A DNA stretch of 64,000 nt from Theristus sp. LFF4_11 (taxonomy: Eukaryota; Nematoda; Chromadorea; Monhysterida; Xyalidae). Numbering within the stretch: position 1 is the first letter of the stretch; every line of letters starts with the position of its first letter. The position numbers and the translations under genes were made by a program. A model generated the notes under the pieces. The model was not told the origin of the DNA. It saw only the letters and a program-made list of their open reading frames with translations, and did no database searches. The stretch covers positions 1-64,000 of the forward strand of contig JASANC010001364.1 in assembly GCA_030248135.1 (NCBI GenBank). Direction: 5' to 3'. Shown one piece after another: positions 1-11,548 of the stretch.

Positions 1-122
1 TGATTCGATGGCGATCGTCGGCAGTGCGGGCGCCATGGGCACTGCGTAGTTGTTGCGAAGCTCACCATCGTCGGTGGCTGAGTGAGCATTTGCACCACTG
101 GTCACACCTGCGATGCCCGTCC
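1..122 (-). CDS. possible exon of unknown gene, runs off left edge
   Basis: On the minus strand an open frame begins just after a plausible acceptor (TTTCAG, just above position 122) and stays open to the window edge. It reads as a polar Ala/Ser/Asp-rich stretch of the kind seen in cytoplasmic loops. It lies in the same orientation as, and downstream of, the Cys-loop channel gene, which still lacks its M3-M4 loop and M4. It could therefore be a loop exon of that channel with the foldback element in the intron. Against this, the frame does not join directly to the last recognised channel exon, so another small exon would be needed. No family is recognised. Confidence 0.25.
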
Positions 123-514
123 CTGAAACACACCACAAACATGTACACATTCCCAACCGAAGTCAACAGCGGTCCTGTTACATTTGAATTACGTGTGGTT
201 GCATTGATAAGGTTGCATCGGTGGTGCGTTGTTCACATTTTGAAATGTTCAACCCCAAAAAAACAAGTTTGCCAACTCTGTGTGACCTATTTTGACGACG
301 TTACGACCGAGTTCGTTCCAAACGTTGATCACTTTCGGATGGCCACCAGTGCACCGAAGCAGCACTGCCAGGATACAAGACAGTTCGTGACGTTTCACTG
401 GTGGTGCAGCCATACCGTGCGCAATTGCGTTGTATCTGACAGGTAGATTGAGACGCATGAAAAATGTATGAGATAACCAGTGTTGCTAGTTGTCTAACAG
501 AAAACATTTGACGA
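123..514. other. no gene recognised
   Basis: Only short overlapping open frames are present on both strands, with no recognisable domain and no clear splice structure. It is probably intronic or intergenic DNA beside the TTAA-flanked foldback element. Confidence 0.4.
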
Positions 515-2287
515 TTAACACCGTTTGCAAATAAGAGTGGGGGGGTCTAGCGCTACATGGAAAAGTTTTTAAACCAAGGGTGCAGGGACATTCTACTAAT
601 CAAGGCGCTTCAGGTTTACCCCCTGAGTACCCCTTGATTATGCCTATAAAAGTCGTTTTTAGGGTGCGGAAGTTGAAAAACCCTCGATTTTTTGCGATTT
701 TTCGCAAAGTGTACCTTTTTAGCCCTACCGTATCTCGTAGTTGCACAGTTTCTGGAACCTCACACAATATTCACGTGAAAGATCTTGCGGAGTTCTTTAA
801 GGCCCTGTATCAATGAGCCCTTGCAAGGGGGGTCCCTGAGGCGCTACGACGCTAGTTAAAATTACTTTTTTTTTAAATTACGCTATTTTTTTAAAACATT
901 TTTTTGAGCTCATAAACACAATTTTTCGATGTTCATTTTTGGTTCTACAGGGGGTTTTCGGGGTCGCTGAATTCGAATCTGGTCTTAGATTTTTGCGGTT
1001 GTAAGGTTGTTATGAAACTGTTTTTTAAACAACTCTACATTTAAAACTAAAAATTAAAACAAAAACCACTGGAAAACGCATAAAAATGTGTTTTGCCCCA
1101 TTTTTAGAGCAATAAAAATGCCCGGGGCAAAAATCTAAGGTCAGATTCAAATTCAGCGATCTTGAAAATTTCCCTGGAAAACTAAAAATTAAAATTACAA
1201 GTTGTTTCTAATTTGATTTTTCATTGTGAAACGAAAACGTGTGCAAAAAGCAAAAAAATCAACTTTTTACCCATTTTTTAAGTAGACAAGTGGTCAGTTG
1301 CAAAATATCAAAACAGATTCAGATACAGCGGTTGTATGGCTGTTATGAAACAGCTTTGTTAAAAAAATCCGCATTTAAAATTAAAAATTAAATTAAAAAA
1401 TCACTGGAAAACGCATAAAAATGTGTTTTTGCCCAACTTTTAGAGCAAAAAAAAGCCCGGGACAAAAATCTAAGGTCAGATTCAAATTCAGCGACCCCGA
1501 AACCCTCCATGTAGAACTAAAAATCAAAATTACAAGTAGATTCTAACTTGATTTTTTACGGTGAAACGAAAACGTGTGCAAAAAGCAAAAAAATCAACTT
1601 TTTACCCATTTTTTGGGTGGGCAAGTGGTCAGTTGCAAAATATCAAAACTGATTCCAATACAACGGTTGTAAGGCTGTTGTAAAACAGCTTTGCTAAAAA
1701 AATCCGCACTTAAAATTAAAAATTAAAACCAAAAAACACTGGAAAACGCAAAAAAACGTGTTTTTGCCCAATTTTAGGGCAAAAAATGCTCGGGGCAAAA
1801 ATCTAAGATCAGATTCGAATTCAGCGACCCCGAAAACCCCCCTGTAGAACCAAAAATGAAAATCGAAAAATTGTGTTTATGAGCTCAAAAAAATGTTTAA
1901 AAAAATAGCGTAATTTTAAAAAAAAGTAATTTTAACTAGCGTCGTAGCGCCTCAGGGACCCCCCTTGCAAGGGCTCATTGATACAGGGCCTTAAAGAACT
2001 CCGCAAGATCTTTCACGTGAATACTGTGTGAGGTTCCAGAAACTGTGCAACTACGAGATACGGTAGGGCTAAAAAGGTACACTTTGCGAAAAATCGCAAA
2101 AAATCGAGGGTTTTTCAACTTTTGCACCCTAAAAACGACCTATATAGGCATAATCAGGGGGTACTCAGGGGGTAAACCTGAAGCGCCTTGATTAGTAGAA
2201 TGTCCCTGCACCCTTGGTTTGAAAACTTTTTCATGTATCACGGAATGTTCCTAGGCCCCCCCCACTCTTATTTGCAAACTGTGTTAA
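515..2287. mobile_element. TTAA-flanked foldback (long terminal inverted repeat) element
   Basis: The ends match in inverted orientation (CACCGTTTGCAAATAAGAG on the left, reverse complement on the right) and are directly flanked by TTAA at 515-518 and 2284-2287. The inverted arms run for more than 400 bp (about 519-990 against about 1797-2283) with few mismatches. The core holds direct repeats about 335 bp apart, marked by TTCAAATTCAGCGA-like words near 1146, 1481 and 1814. No transposase frame is visible, so this is a non-autonomous element. TTAA duplications are typical of piggyBac and Kolobok superfamilies; which of these mobilised it cannot be decided here. Confidence 0.85.
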
Positions 2288-3166
2288 TATGTTCAATCTG
2301 GAGCTATCAAAAGGGATCAAAAGGTGTCAAGCTGGCACTACCGTGGCTCAGAATTTTTATCTTAGCTCGCACGAATTGACAATTTTTTTAAGTTCTGCGA
2401 CTGAATGCGTTTGCGGACGTCGAAAAGAAACTAGTTCCAGTCTTTATTTGGCAAATGAAACTAACCAACGTAACCCTGCCCTACATTAAGGGATAAGGAC
2501 ACTACAAATTTTGAATGCCGGCGTCACGCATGAAACTGTTCACCTATCTATGCACGCAATCGGTCTCGGCAGCAAAACCAGGATACCAGGTAGCCTTATA
2601 GTCATAAGTAAAACATCAGCGAACCTAGACAGCAAAAGCACAAAACACCACCATCGCCGGCATTTTTCGAGCGGTTACAACAAGTTTGCTGTTTCACCGT
2701 TTACGCAATCTACGGCGCCCACTGGCTCGTCCGTGCGGTGGACACCAGGCAGCCGTACAGTCTAAGTAAAACGTCAGCGAACCGAGATAGCAAAATCGCG
2801 CAAAATCATCTGTCCCGGGCAACAAAGCCACAAGGAGACCGGCGTTTGCGACCGTGAGCAATATAAAAGATTTGCTGTTTGTGCTTTTGCAAGGTAAACG
2901 CCGACGCATACCTCAGGGCTCAGTACCCCCGGAAACCTATGTGCGACGGAAACCAGGCACACTGTCAAACCATTTTCACTCATTACAATCTTATTATCTG
3001 AGTAAAACATCAGCGAACCCAGCACCAAAATCTCATAACGTCAACGTCAACCGTCACAAACAATAAAGCCATAAGGAACCTGGTGTTGTGTGAGCCGACC
3101 CGTACGTTACCTGTTAGCGTGTGTATTTGTAAATAACTCAACAAAATCTAAGCCAGTTCAACTAAC
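2288..3166. other. downstream region with degenerate direct repeats
   Basis: No coding exon is recognised. A degenerate unit containing AGTAAAACRTCAGCGAACC recurs near 2606, 2764 and 3000, each followed by AAAGCACAAAAC-like words and a partly conserved CAACAAAGCCACAAGGA-like segment. The channel M4 exon was looked for here on the minus strand and not found. Confidence 0.45.
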
Positions 3167-5033
3167 CGTTGCGCTTTCTGCGCCAAGCTGTTAACAAAGG
3201 CAAATTCAACCAGACCAAGAAAGACAAACAGTTGGCAAGTGAACATCCAATAGTCAATGGCCTTCGGATAGGACACCGGCGGAAGCGCTTGTCTGATGCC
3301 GGAGTTCTAGGGTATCAGAAAAGTTAGATCTGTTGACAACAAAAAGATAATCGTTCGGAGCACTTTCCAAATTCGTTTGGGCGAAGTACTGCAATTGGTG
3401 GGGGGGGGCTCAAATGACAATAAAAACAGTCTAAACCATAAATAACATGCAATCAATGCATTTTATATGTGAAAAACTGATACGGCTGCATCCAACTGCA
3501 AATTGCAGCAAATGATTCTCGGTGGAATAAAATGCAAAGCAACGGACCTGCGTGGCCAACGTGAGCAGTGTCGTGAAGCTCAGCGTGATTCGTGCAGGCA
3601 CGGCACCGCTGTCAATCCAGAACGACACCCACGATATGACAACCATCAGACCAGTGGGAATGTACATTTGAACAACGTGGTACATCACGTCACGATCAAA
3701 GAACAAATAGCCGACAAGGCAGCTGAAGTTCTCTGCAATTATTGCACAGGGTTTCAGTGGACGGATGTCGTGACTTTTGCACACCATGAAACCAGCTCAG
3801 ACTCAAAACGCTAATAGGATAGTTGTGAGTGTGACACCAAATTGCAATAGCACTGGAATAGAATTGCACAACTTGCAACGTATCCATATTTGGTCTGATG
3901 TGAGTAGTACGTTGCCGTGCAGTTTCCAACTCCAGTGTGATCGAGCTTTAACGACGGCAGAGAAATTTGTTTGTTAACCACAATTTGCTGTCGATCGGGC
4001 AGCCAGTGCAGCTGCACTTCATCTGTGTCGTACTTGTCTGCAACGCATCAAGACTCCGACTTTGTTTTTTGTTCAATCAAAAAAGGCTGAAACTGGCGTC
4101 TTAAAAGACTTGTATTCGACGTTTATTTTTTAATCCATATTCATTTTTTTTCGCAAAATATAAATTGAAACTATTGAAACTAACAGAGACTCATTGCAAC
4201 ACGGCAGTATTGTTCGTCGTGCGGGTATTCCTCGAGCTCCATCTGGCACGACAGACGCGACACAATCCTGAAAACTTTGAAAATAATTGTTGCAAAAGCC
4301 ACAAACACCTTAACGCTGGTGATATGAAAACGAATAAACGGCCACTGACGCAACATTACATAGACTGAAATCACGGTGAAAACTTGGCTACTAATTTAGC
4401 TACTGAAATGACCAAGTTAGTGGCTACGCTATGCCTGAGCGATTGCACGCAAACCTGGTGCTGTAGGAGACGGTGCCATTTGGGTAAATGTGCAACGCAA
4501 AGTTTGGCATGGTGACATCGAGAAACTGAATGTGCGCAGCGTTCATGAAGTACAGATCCGGCATCCACTGTGCGCCACGATCGTTGGAAAGACGCGCATG
4601 CTCGCCAATGAACTTTAGCCGATCATCGGTCCAGCTCATTCGCAGGTAAATGTCCAGCGAAAATGTCTGCCATATTCAGCAATGACAAAACTCAAAGCGC
4701 GTTTTCTTCCCAATTTTTGAAGAAAATTAAATTAATTTAAAGAACAATGGTAGGTTGGCACAAAAGGAAAATTTTCTCGAACGAGCAAACCATGGTTGAC
4801 TCCTGAAAGTCGCCTAGGCTTTCCACGTAGAAGCCAATGTACACGTTCACAGGGCTCCCTTAAATGAAAAACAAGTATGAATATTTTTAGTGTTTTTTCA
4901 GTCAAAGTCAATATGACGCGACATGCTCACCATTTAACGTCGGTGGAATCGTGCTCACCATGTCGTTTTGGCGAGCAACGCTAGCAACGCTAGGGAACAC
5001 ACCAAACACGCTGAAAATTGACGTGATTTTCAT
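3167..5033 (-). CDS. Cys-loop ligand-gated anion channel subunit (3' part not found)
   Basis: Pentameric channel subunit of the GABA-A/glycine/glutamate-gated chloride family, acting at the plasma membrane. Seven exons join in frame: 5033-4931, 4858-4791, 4666-4455, 4267-4185, 4037-3880, 3730-3548 and 3306-3167. The start ATG at 5033 begins a signal peptide. The extracellular domain shows VNVYIGFYVESLGD, WMPDLYF, a Cys-loop with exactly 13 residues between cysteines (C-QMELEEYPHDEQY-C) and a second, loop-C cysteine pair. M1 follows (YIPTGLMVVISWVSFWID), then PAR before M2, the signature of anion selectivity, and M3 in the last exon. The frame ends soon after M3, so the M3-M4 loop and M4 must lie further left or be lost. 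The ligand cannot be assigned. Confidence 0.9.
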
Positions 5034-5330
5034 TTGCTTAACTTGCCGTCATCACTAAAAATAGAAAAGACACTTACACAAAAAATACCAGATTTTGCAT
5101 CATAATATAAATTTTATCCCGCCGTGGTGATTGGCGCGGTCAACTTTTCAGTTGCGATTCAAGTTTCGAAAGAAGCCTCTCCCGAGATACCGGGTTTTTG
5201 CATTTTTAGCCTGGTTTTGTTCAATCTTTTTTGATAATTTTTTCAATTTCTAGGGCATGATTTCGTTCATTTTTATTTAATTTTTTTTAAAGATTAAAAT
5301 TTTTTTTGAAACTTGCGCACATTGTGCAAA

Positions 5331-6080
5331 TATACAGGGTGTCCCAGCTAGATGTACAACATTTGTTTTTGTAATTACGCGTGCGTGCGTTGACCAATTT
5401 TGATAATTTTTTCAGCGTTTGTAGTAAAGACTTCGGGAATTTGTTTGACACTAAAAACGTTGCGATACGTTAAATATAACCTGACTTGTAAGCATTTGAA
5501 AAAAATACACACTTTTTCAATTGCCGCCCGCACCGGTGCGCGACTGGCTGGACACTCAGTTTGACCAGCGCTGGGTCGGCCGCGGTGGGCCAATTGCCTG
5601 GCCTGCACGTTCGCCTGACATCAAAGCGTGCGACTACTGGCTCTGGGGCGCTGTGAAGCACCGTGTTTATGAGACCCACCCAGCATCCATCGATGAGCTG
5701 ATTGTGGCCATCGGTGAAACTGTGGGCGAAATCAGCGACGAAGAGCGCCTGGCAGGTGTTTTGGACTTCGACAGACAAATGGATAAACTGATTGAAAGAG
5801 AGGGCCAGCACATTCAGGACAATTAGACGGTTAATATTTTGAGTCTGTGAGTGTTTGATTTGCTTTTTTGCTCTCCGCTCGTTTATTTTTTTGTGAAAAT
5901 GAGGTATTTTTGTAAAACTGCCATAACTTGTGCCATGTTTGCTGAAACATGAAAATTCTGCTGCCAAACAAATTCCCGAAGTCTTTTTTACAAACGTTGA
6001 AAAAATTGTCAACATATGTCAACGCACGCGCGCATACTTAAAAAAACAAATGTTGTACATCTAGCTGGGACACCCTGTAT
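5331..6080 (+). mobile_element. Tc1/mariner-like element, internally deleted
   Basis: Terminal inverted repeats begin ACAGGGTGTCCCAGCTAG near 5333 and end CTAGCTGGGACACCCTGT near 6079, and remain complementary for about 60 bp. Between them a single open frame (about 5521-5826, plus strand) encodes only the C-terminal part of a DDE transposase. It carries WVGRGGPIAWPARSPD followed by CDYWLWG, where the D of CDYW is the third catalytic acid in related mariner-type enzymes. The N-terminal DNA-binding half and first two catalytic acids are missing, so the copy cannot move on its own. Confidence 0.85.
5521..5826 (+). pseudogene. mariner-type transposase, C-terminal fragment
   Basis: About 100 residues end in a stop and match the C-terminal DDE_3 region of mariner-like transposases: PPAPVRDWLD, then RWVGRGGPIAWP, RSPD and CDYWLWGAVKHRVY. 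The helix-turn-helix domain and the first two catalytic aspartates are absent. It sits inside matching inverted repeats, so it is a remnant of the mobile element and not a host gene. Confidence 0.85.
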
Positions 6081-7018
6081 TTTAAAAAATCTTGTTAGTT
6101 GCTCTGCTTTCGCTTCCACTCGCGCTTACTTTTACTCAGATGTTTGGAAAGCAACAAAAAATTCAGAAGACCTAGTTGTTCGAACATTTTAGTCATTGTG
6201 AGTTTTTTGTCTCTAAAAAACGTACACGCCAAGGACTACGCCAAAATACGCAATTGCGCACACTGCTTGAATAAAAAATGGGCTAATCAATGCGGCTCTG
6301 TTCGGTCCAAAACGTTTACACTTTAGAAATAGTTGGTCCGGCCGGGGTAAGGTTCTGGGTCATTAGACCGCACTTGGCCCGTGCTCAGGTGCTTTTTGTT
6401 TCAAGCGCAATACTGTGTTGATCTGAGCTTGTCCAACATATTACAGAAACTGTTTGTGCAAACGTAACGAAGAGACTGTGCAGTGTGCAGTTAGCACTCA
6501 TCGTGTATGAGTGGAGCGGCAAAGGCTTTATTTCATTCGGTGTGCAGTACAAATTTCAACAACAAAAACTTGACAGCTTCATTCAACGCATACACTGTAT
6601 GTACAGTTATTATTTTTCAATACTCTCTGTTGGTGTCTGAAAAAGAGGAACACAAACCAGAACAAACGACATAAAACACATAATATTCATTCTCCCATTC
6701 GAACAAGTTCAACTAAAGTGGTCCTTCAGATTACCAGCAATGAATGGTGAGAAATCGGGTATTCCTAAAAAACGAGACTTTCGGAATAATGACAGAGCTG
6801 TTGTTACTCTCACTGCTTAACACAAATCAGTCGGAAAGCAGTACAACCGTTCGAGACCTGTATGCTAGCTACAGCTTCAAAATCGAAACCAAATAATGTG
6901 GCAAAGTTTGCGAACACAAAAAATCACAAGAAACCTTCATTCTACGCGAGATAGTGCATTGCACACAAACAAATAACTGCTACATATTTAGCTTTCCAGA
7001 GGAAGCAAGCGTTTCTTG
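6081..7018. other. non-coding, probable 3' flank of the 7.0-7.7 kb exon
   Basis: No convincing coding frame. AT-rich DNA lies downstream of the minus-strand exon at 7019-7677 and could include its 3' UTR. Confidence 0.35.
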
Positions 7019-7677
7019 CTAGTTAATAACGCCCAAACGCCACGGCGACCCAGCGGATTTCATCTTGAACAGTTTGTTCGTGTTTGGTGAGCTTTTCGCC
7101 GGATACAGCTGTTTCATCTTCTTCGCGCCCAACTCCATCAGCGCATTCGCGGACTTTGTCTCGCGGAACTCGAGTTGCTGGAGTTGCGCCATTTTGCGGC
7201 CACCGACCGGCTGGAGCACGGTTGACGATGACTGCAACCAGGCGTCTGCGTTGCGAAGCGCCAGACTGTAGACGATCTCGGTGAGACTGCCAGAGCGTTG
7301 CAGTCGCCCGTTGCAGGCAGCACGCCCGTTTGCATTGTGCACGCGCGTGTGCTCGTTTTGCTCGGTCGTGTTGTCCAACTGTGACAGCTGCGTTGCACTC
7401 GAACTGTGTCGTAGACGAAACAGACCGTCGCCGTCAACGTCGAGCAACTGCGATGCGCTGCTGTTGTTGGTGGAGTCACTGATCGTGCGCGCGGTGCTGC
7501 CAGCCGCAGCATCAACACGTGCTTTCTCGTTCAGACTGTCCGAGCGCATCAACGACAGAATACAGATGCCGCCCATGTCCGGCTCGGCCGTCGGCTGGTG
7601 ATAAGCGGCGTTCATGACAGCCGTGTTGCGCGAACCGCAAAGCATCGATGCAATTAGTGGCTGGGCTGATGGATACT
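7019..7677 (-). CDS. terminal exon of an unidentified Ser-rich protein
   Basis: A 219-codon open frame begins at an acceptor (GCGTTTTCAG just above 7677) and ends in a TAG at 7019. The product is rich in Ser, Asn and Thr with phospho-site-like clusters (RSDSLNEK, NNSSASQLLD, QRSGSLTEIVYSL) and a basic, lysine-rich C-terminus. No domain is recognised. Composition and the acceptor suggest a disordered C-terminal tail. It may be an alternative last exon of the unidentified gene at 9.3-11 kb, which is on the same strand just upstream, but the junction cannot be proven. Confidence 0.5.
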
Positions 7678-7883
7678 GAAAACGCAATAACACTGAAACA
7701 CTGTTGTGATCTGAACGCGTAAAAATAGACGGTTGTTTGTTTGTTCCGATCGAAATTCAGTCGATGATGAATTTTGATTATCACTGCAGCCGACGAAAAT
7801 GACGTAAACTGTTTTTTTCAGAACTACTAGAAGACCTGCTTCAAATATCCGTCAGTCGTTTGGTGTGACGTTGACAGTGTATT

Positions 7884-8274
7884 TACAGGGTGTCTCCATT
7901 GGACCTCAGCGGCCAACCCATTGCCCACGAAATGTTTCGTCCAACCACTGACGCACTGCTAGCGAGTAATGAGCCGGACATCCATCCTGTTTGAGAGAAA
8001 AGAATGAAAGTTCGTATTTATGCATGCAACGATTCGGCTGCCTACGAGCTAATGTTTCGCGCCGGTGCCAAACAAGAACCGCCAGTTGCGTGCTGAAAGC
8101 AATGTTGTTGTGTTTTGCTCTGTCATTCGTGTGCATTCGTCTCATTCTGAAAGTCTGCACAAATTTAAGTTGAATCTTCCTGAACAGCTGTGTAAAATTT
8201 CATTGCATATGGTTCAACACAACTGGAGAAATAACGCGTCAAACACCTACTCACTACTTCTGAAACACCCTGTA
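7884..8274 (-). mobile_element. second Tc1/mariner-like remnant
   Basis: The segment starts TACAGGGTGTCTCC and ends with its rough inverse, GAAACACCCTGTA, about 390 bp later. On the minus strand it encodes a short transposase piece with QDGCPAHYSLAVRQWLDE and WVGR, the segment that normally precedes GPIxWPxRSPD. A stop and then the terminal repeat follow at once, so the copy is deleted just before the third catalytic acid. It is related to, but diverged from, the 5.3-6.1 kb copy. Confidence 0.75.
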
Positions 8275-9177
8275 CAATGCAATCTCCCGGGCCTGAGGGT
8301 GTTTGTTTCACGATCGCACATGACACGAACATGTGCGTGTCGCACACCATGCCCGCCCCGAAGCGTGGATTATTTATAAAGTTTCCTGCTTCTAATTTGC
8401 AATGGTTCTTTGGTTTTCAACAGCGGATAATTAGAAATTGATCATATCGTGGTAAAACATTTCACAATCAGAAGTGACGATTAACAAAATTAAAGTCGAC
8501 ACAAAGTTGGCGAAGGACAACATCACTTCCGGCGAGTGCCAGAGCAGTGCAAATCAGAAAAGCAAAGGGCCATTAAACCTAATCAGCGCTAAATTAGGTG
8601 CGAGTTTTCCGAAGCGGTGGCAATGAACAACAAGCATAACTATGGGCTTCCAAATGCGAAAGTATAATCTGAAAATTAAAAAAACTTTTCTCACCTGATA
8701 GTATCGATAATCAGCCAGATTGCGCCGTCGTCAGCATGTGGTCTTCTACACAAACACACAAACCTTCACATATTTGTTTGAGGTAACCAAACTGGCCGTT
8801 CACATGCACGGTAGCAACAGTGTTGTCATTTTTTCTTCTTCAAACAAATCACGCAGAAAAGAATGAGGTAAAACGTTTATTCGAAATCCAACATCAACAA
8901 AGAAATGAATCACACAAATATAAACGCTGAAACGGTCGCAAGAACAACTGATATGAGTGTCAAAGGCAAGACAATTTTAAGCGACACTAAACTCAAGCAA
9001 AGCAAAGGTAAGCGCACAACCATCAGAACTCCAACGGGCGATGTATCAACAATACATCTCACACTTCGATCATTTAATTGCAAAAAGGACAAGTGAAAAT
9101 GCCAAACTCAAAACTGTCGGATAAATTCAAAATACCTGTGCAAACTGAAACCAATCTCTGACAAAAGTAACGTTAAG
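8275..9177. other. non-coding, probable intron
   Basis: AT-rich sequence with only short opposing frames (for example near 8905-9096). No domain or splice structure is recognised. It lies between minus-strand exons at 7.7 and 9.3 kb and may be an intron or intergenic. Confidence 0.35.
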
Positions 9178-9265
9178 CGGCATTCATGAAGTAGTATTTA
9201 GCGACGCATAGCTGTGTTAAAACATGGCTACGTAGTCATTACATCGTGCTTCATGAATGCCCCTA
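9178..9265. mobile_element. small palindromic MITE (GGCATTCATGA family), copy 1
   Basis: An 85-90 bp imperfect palindrome starting GCGGCATTCATGAAG and ending CTTCATGAATGCCCC, with a conserved inner part (TTTAGYGACGC, TAGCTGTGTTAA, GCTACG). Two further copies at 16237 and 40186 share ends and core, which marks it as a mobile MITE family. Flanking TAA on both sides hints at a 3-bp target duplication. Confidence 0.8.
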
Positions 9266-9332
9266 ATTTACAAATGTATCTGAGGTGACCAAACAACAGC
9301 AAGTGAACAGCGAGCAGCCACTGCGTGTGCGC

Positions 9333-11013
9333 CTAGTGGACGAGCGCATCGTTGTCGTCAATGTCGTTGCGTTCGCCGACTGTCTCCTTCTCGTTCAGAG
9401 TGTCCATGGTCGAGGTTGCACTGAAGCGTTGCGCAATGAAGTAGTCACGCGCAAACGCGAACGGGTAATACTGACCGCCGGAGGCACGCGGGTGCGCCTG
9501 CGCTCATTCGCAGTTCATTTAAATCATAAAGTTAAGAAACGTGCGAAAAAACACTGAAACAGAAAAAACCGAGGTGACGCGAGCGGACGGGCTATGCTAT
9601 GGCAGACATGGTTTTGTCGGTGTAAAAAACAGTTCCACAAAAATTCCACGGTTTTGTTCGGCTAGCACTCTGCCAATCGAGTTTGTTCACAATGCGCAGG
9701 TAACTGCAGCTCAACAATTTGTCGCCTCTGTTGTTGTGCACTTACGAACGCGACCGCGGAGTCGAACGTGTCAGCCGAGGTGACCGAGCGATTGTCAGCG
9801 GCTGTCACGAAGCTCTGGTCGTCGGTCACGGTCTGCGTTGAGAGCAGCGGTCGCGGCGGCGCCTCTCGCAGCGCGCTGTCGTGTTTCATGAGCATCTGCA
9901 CGTCATCAGTGGCCAGCTGCTGTGCGTGTGGCGTTTGCTCGGTTGTTCCATTGTGAGCGCCGGATGAGCCGGACGGTGGCGACCGGGACACATGCCGCCG
10001 CACGTCGCACTCGTCGTCCGTTGCCTCTGGCGCTGCACAAAACGCACGCTGACCTCGGGGTGCAGTTTCTTATGGAGACGTCATAAGACTAGAAATGGAC
10101 TCGCTGGGTGCAACCAGCTCGATCTAACCGATCGCTGGTCATCATCATGGCAGATTGAATTTTAGAAAGCGCAAACTGCATACGTTTTACAGGTTGCGTG
10201 TAGCTTACGCTTTTGACAGAGACAATGGGACGAGTATGTGTTGCAGTGCGGCACTCACTGACGGATGTACGGACACAGTGCACGGGTGAGGGTGACATCG
10301 AGATGGCCGGACGCGCACGCTCGCCAGACGCAGACGGTGGCTGCTGCTGCAGTGGCACGTTGCGTTGCAGCAGATAGCGCTCGACATGCGCAAACGCAGC
10401 ACAGACGCGTGCGTACACGGCGGCGTCTTGCGCGCTCGACATCACCGCCGCCGTACTCCGCTGCGGCACGATCGTTTGCAGCCAGAAGTGCACTTGCAGC
10501 AACGCGTGCTCCACGTGCGCGCGCGCGCTCTCAAGCAGCAGTGCAGAGTAAGCTCACTTGGTGCAAGGTTGGTTTTACAGAAACATTCACGATAGAAGTG
10601 CGTAGGAAGACCTCGAAAAACATTAGCAAGGGCTGCCTGACCGTCAGAAAAAAGTTACGTATCATTTTAGCAAACCACCGAACCTGCAACATCACTTGTT
10701 GGAACACGCTCGCACGCTCGTTTGTCAGTGCAATCCATTCGTCAATCAACTCGTTCGTGTACGCTGAAAATGACACGAACTTGATTGAACAACAATGGAA
10801 GCAGCACGCAAACTGCAACACATCCCGCAGTCGCACGCAACAATGACAACACGAACATTGCACGTCGTCGTTCATGAGCTCAAGCAACTGAGCCCGTCTG
10901 CGATCCAGCAGTTGTTGGTAGTGCAACAGTGCTGCTGTGTCGGTGTCTTGGTTGCTGGCTGTGTGTTGTTGCTGCCATGGATACATGGTCACTTTGCTGC
11001 ACGTGCAACCCAT
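9333..11013 (-). CDS. unidentified protein with Src-like MGCxCS N-terminus and helical region
   Basis: Best exon model: 11013-10857, 10763-about 10696, about 10552-10259, 10032-9746 and 9497-9333. The last three join in phase; the second-to-third junction is uncertain. The first ATG gives MGCTCSK, a consensus for N-myristoylation with cysteines placed for palmitoylation, as in SH4 segments of Src kinases. A helical part follows (LLHYQQLLDRRRAQLLELM, then NELIDEWIALTNERASVF), then a second helical block, an acidic-basic linker (TDDECDVRR), a Ser/Thr-rich tail with TDDQSFVTAADN and a short aromatic C-terminus (YYPFAFARDYF). The EW..L..ER pattern faintly recalls bMERB helices, not enough to assign. 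It is probably a membrane-tethered adaptor. Confidence 0.5.
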
Positions 11014-11548
11014 CGGACACACTGTGGCCTACCAGGGGACGCTGCTCTCATTCACTACGACCGATTCGCCACTCCAGCAACTGAACTGTCTGAAATGACG
11101 ATGCTGTTGAAATGCAAAAGGATTCAACAAGAAACGGCCACAGAGACTGCTATGACCATCAAGCAGGCACCCGAATATGGCTTGACTACGTGCAAAACAG
11201 ACAGTGAAATGTTAGTAGTGATGAAAGCTACGATCTAAGCAAGCTGGATTTAGAAATCAATCCACCACCGCAATAACAGCTAGTAAAACGAAAGTTGTCA
11301 ATATTTGGCCTTCGCATTATTTATTGATCCTTGATTGAAGTTAAGCAGTGACAATCGTACTAACTGGAATAAAACAGTCGACAATATTGAGGAACATTTT
11401 CAATGAAACAAAGCACGACAAAGTCATTCGCTAAGAACATTTTTTACAGCACAAAAACGTTGATGACGCAAATCTACAACTGGAAACGAAAGACAGTTTA
11501 AAAAGCATAGCAGCAGAGAGCATGAGCTGAATGGACAGCGAGAGTCGG
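11014..11548. other. intergenic, with APC11 3' end
   Basis: No coding exon is seen. On the minus strand an AATAAA lies near 11318-11325, about 225 bp past the APC11 stop, and is a good polyadenylation signal for that gene. The part nearer 11014-11250 probably includes the promoter of the minus-strand gene that starts at 11013. Confidence 0.45.

Noticed and set aside
9663..10032. Mitoguardin (MIGA) exon, because of a TDDQSFVTAAD-like motif
   Set aside because: The large conserved C-terminal domain of mitoguardin is absent; the gene ends about 85 codons later.
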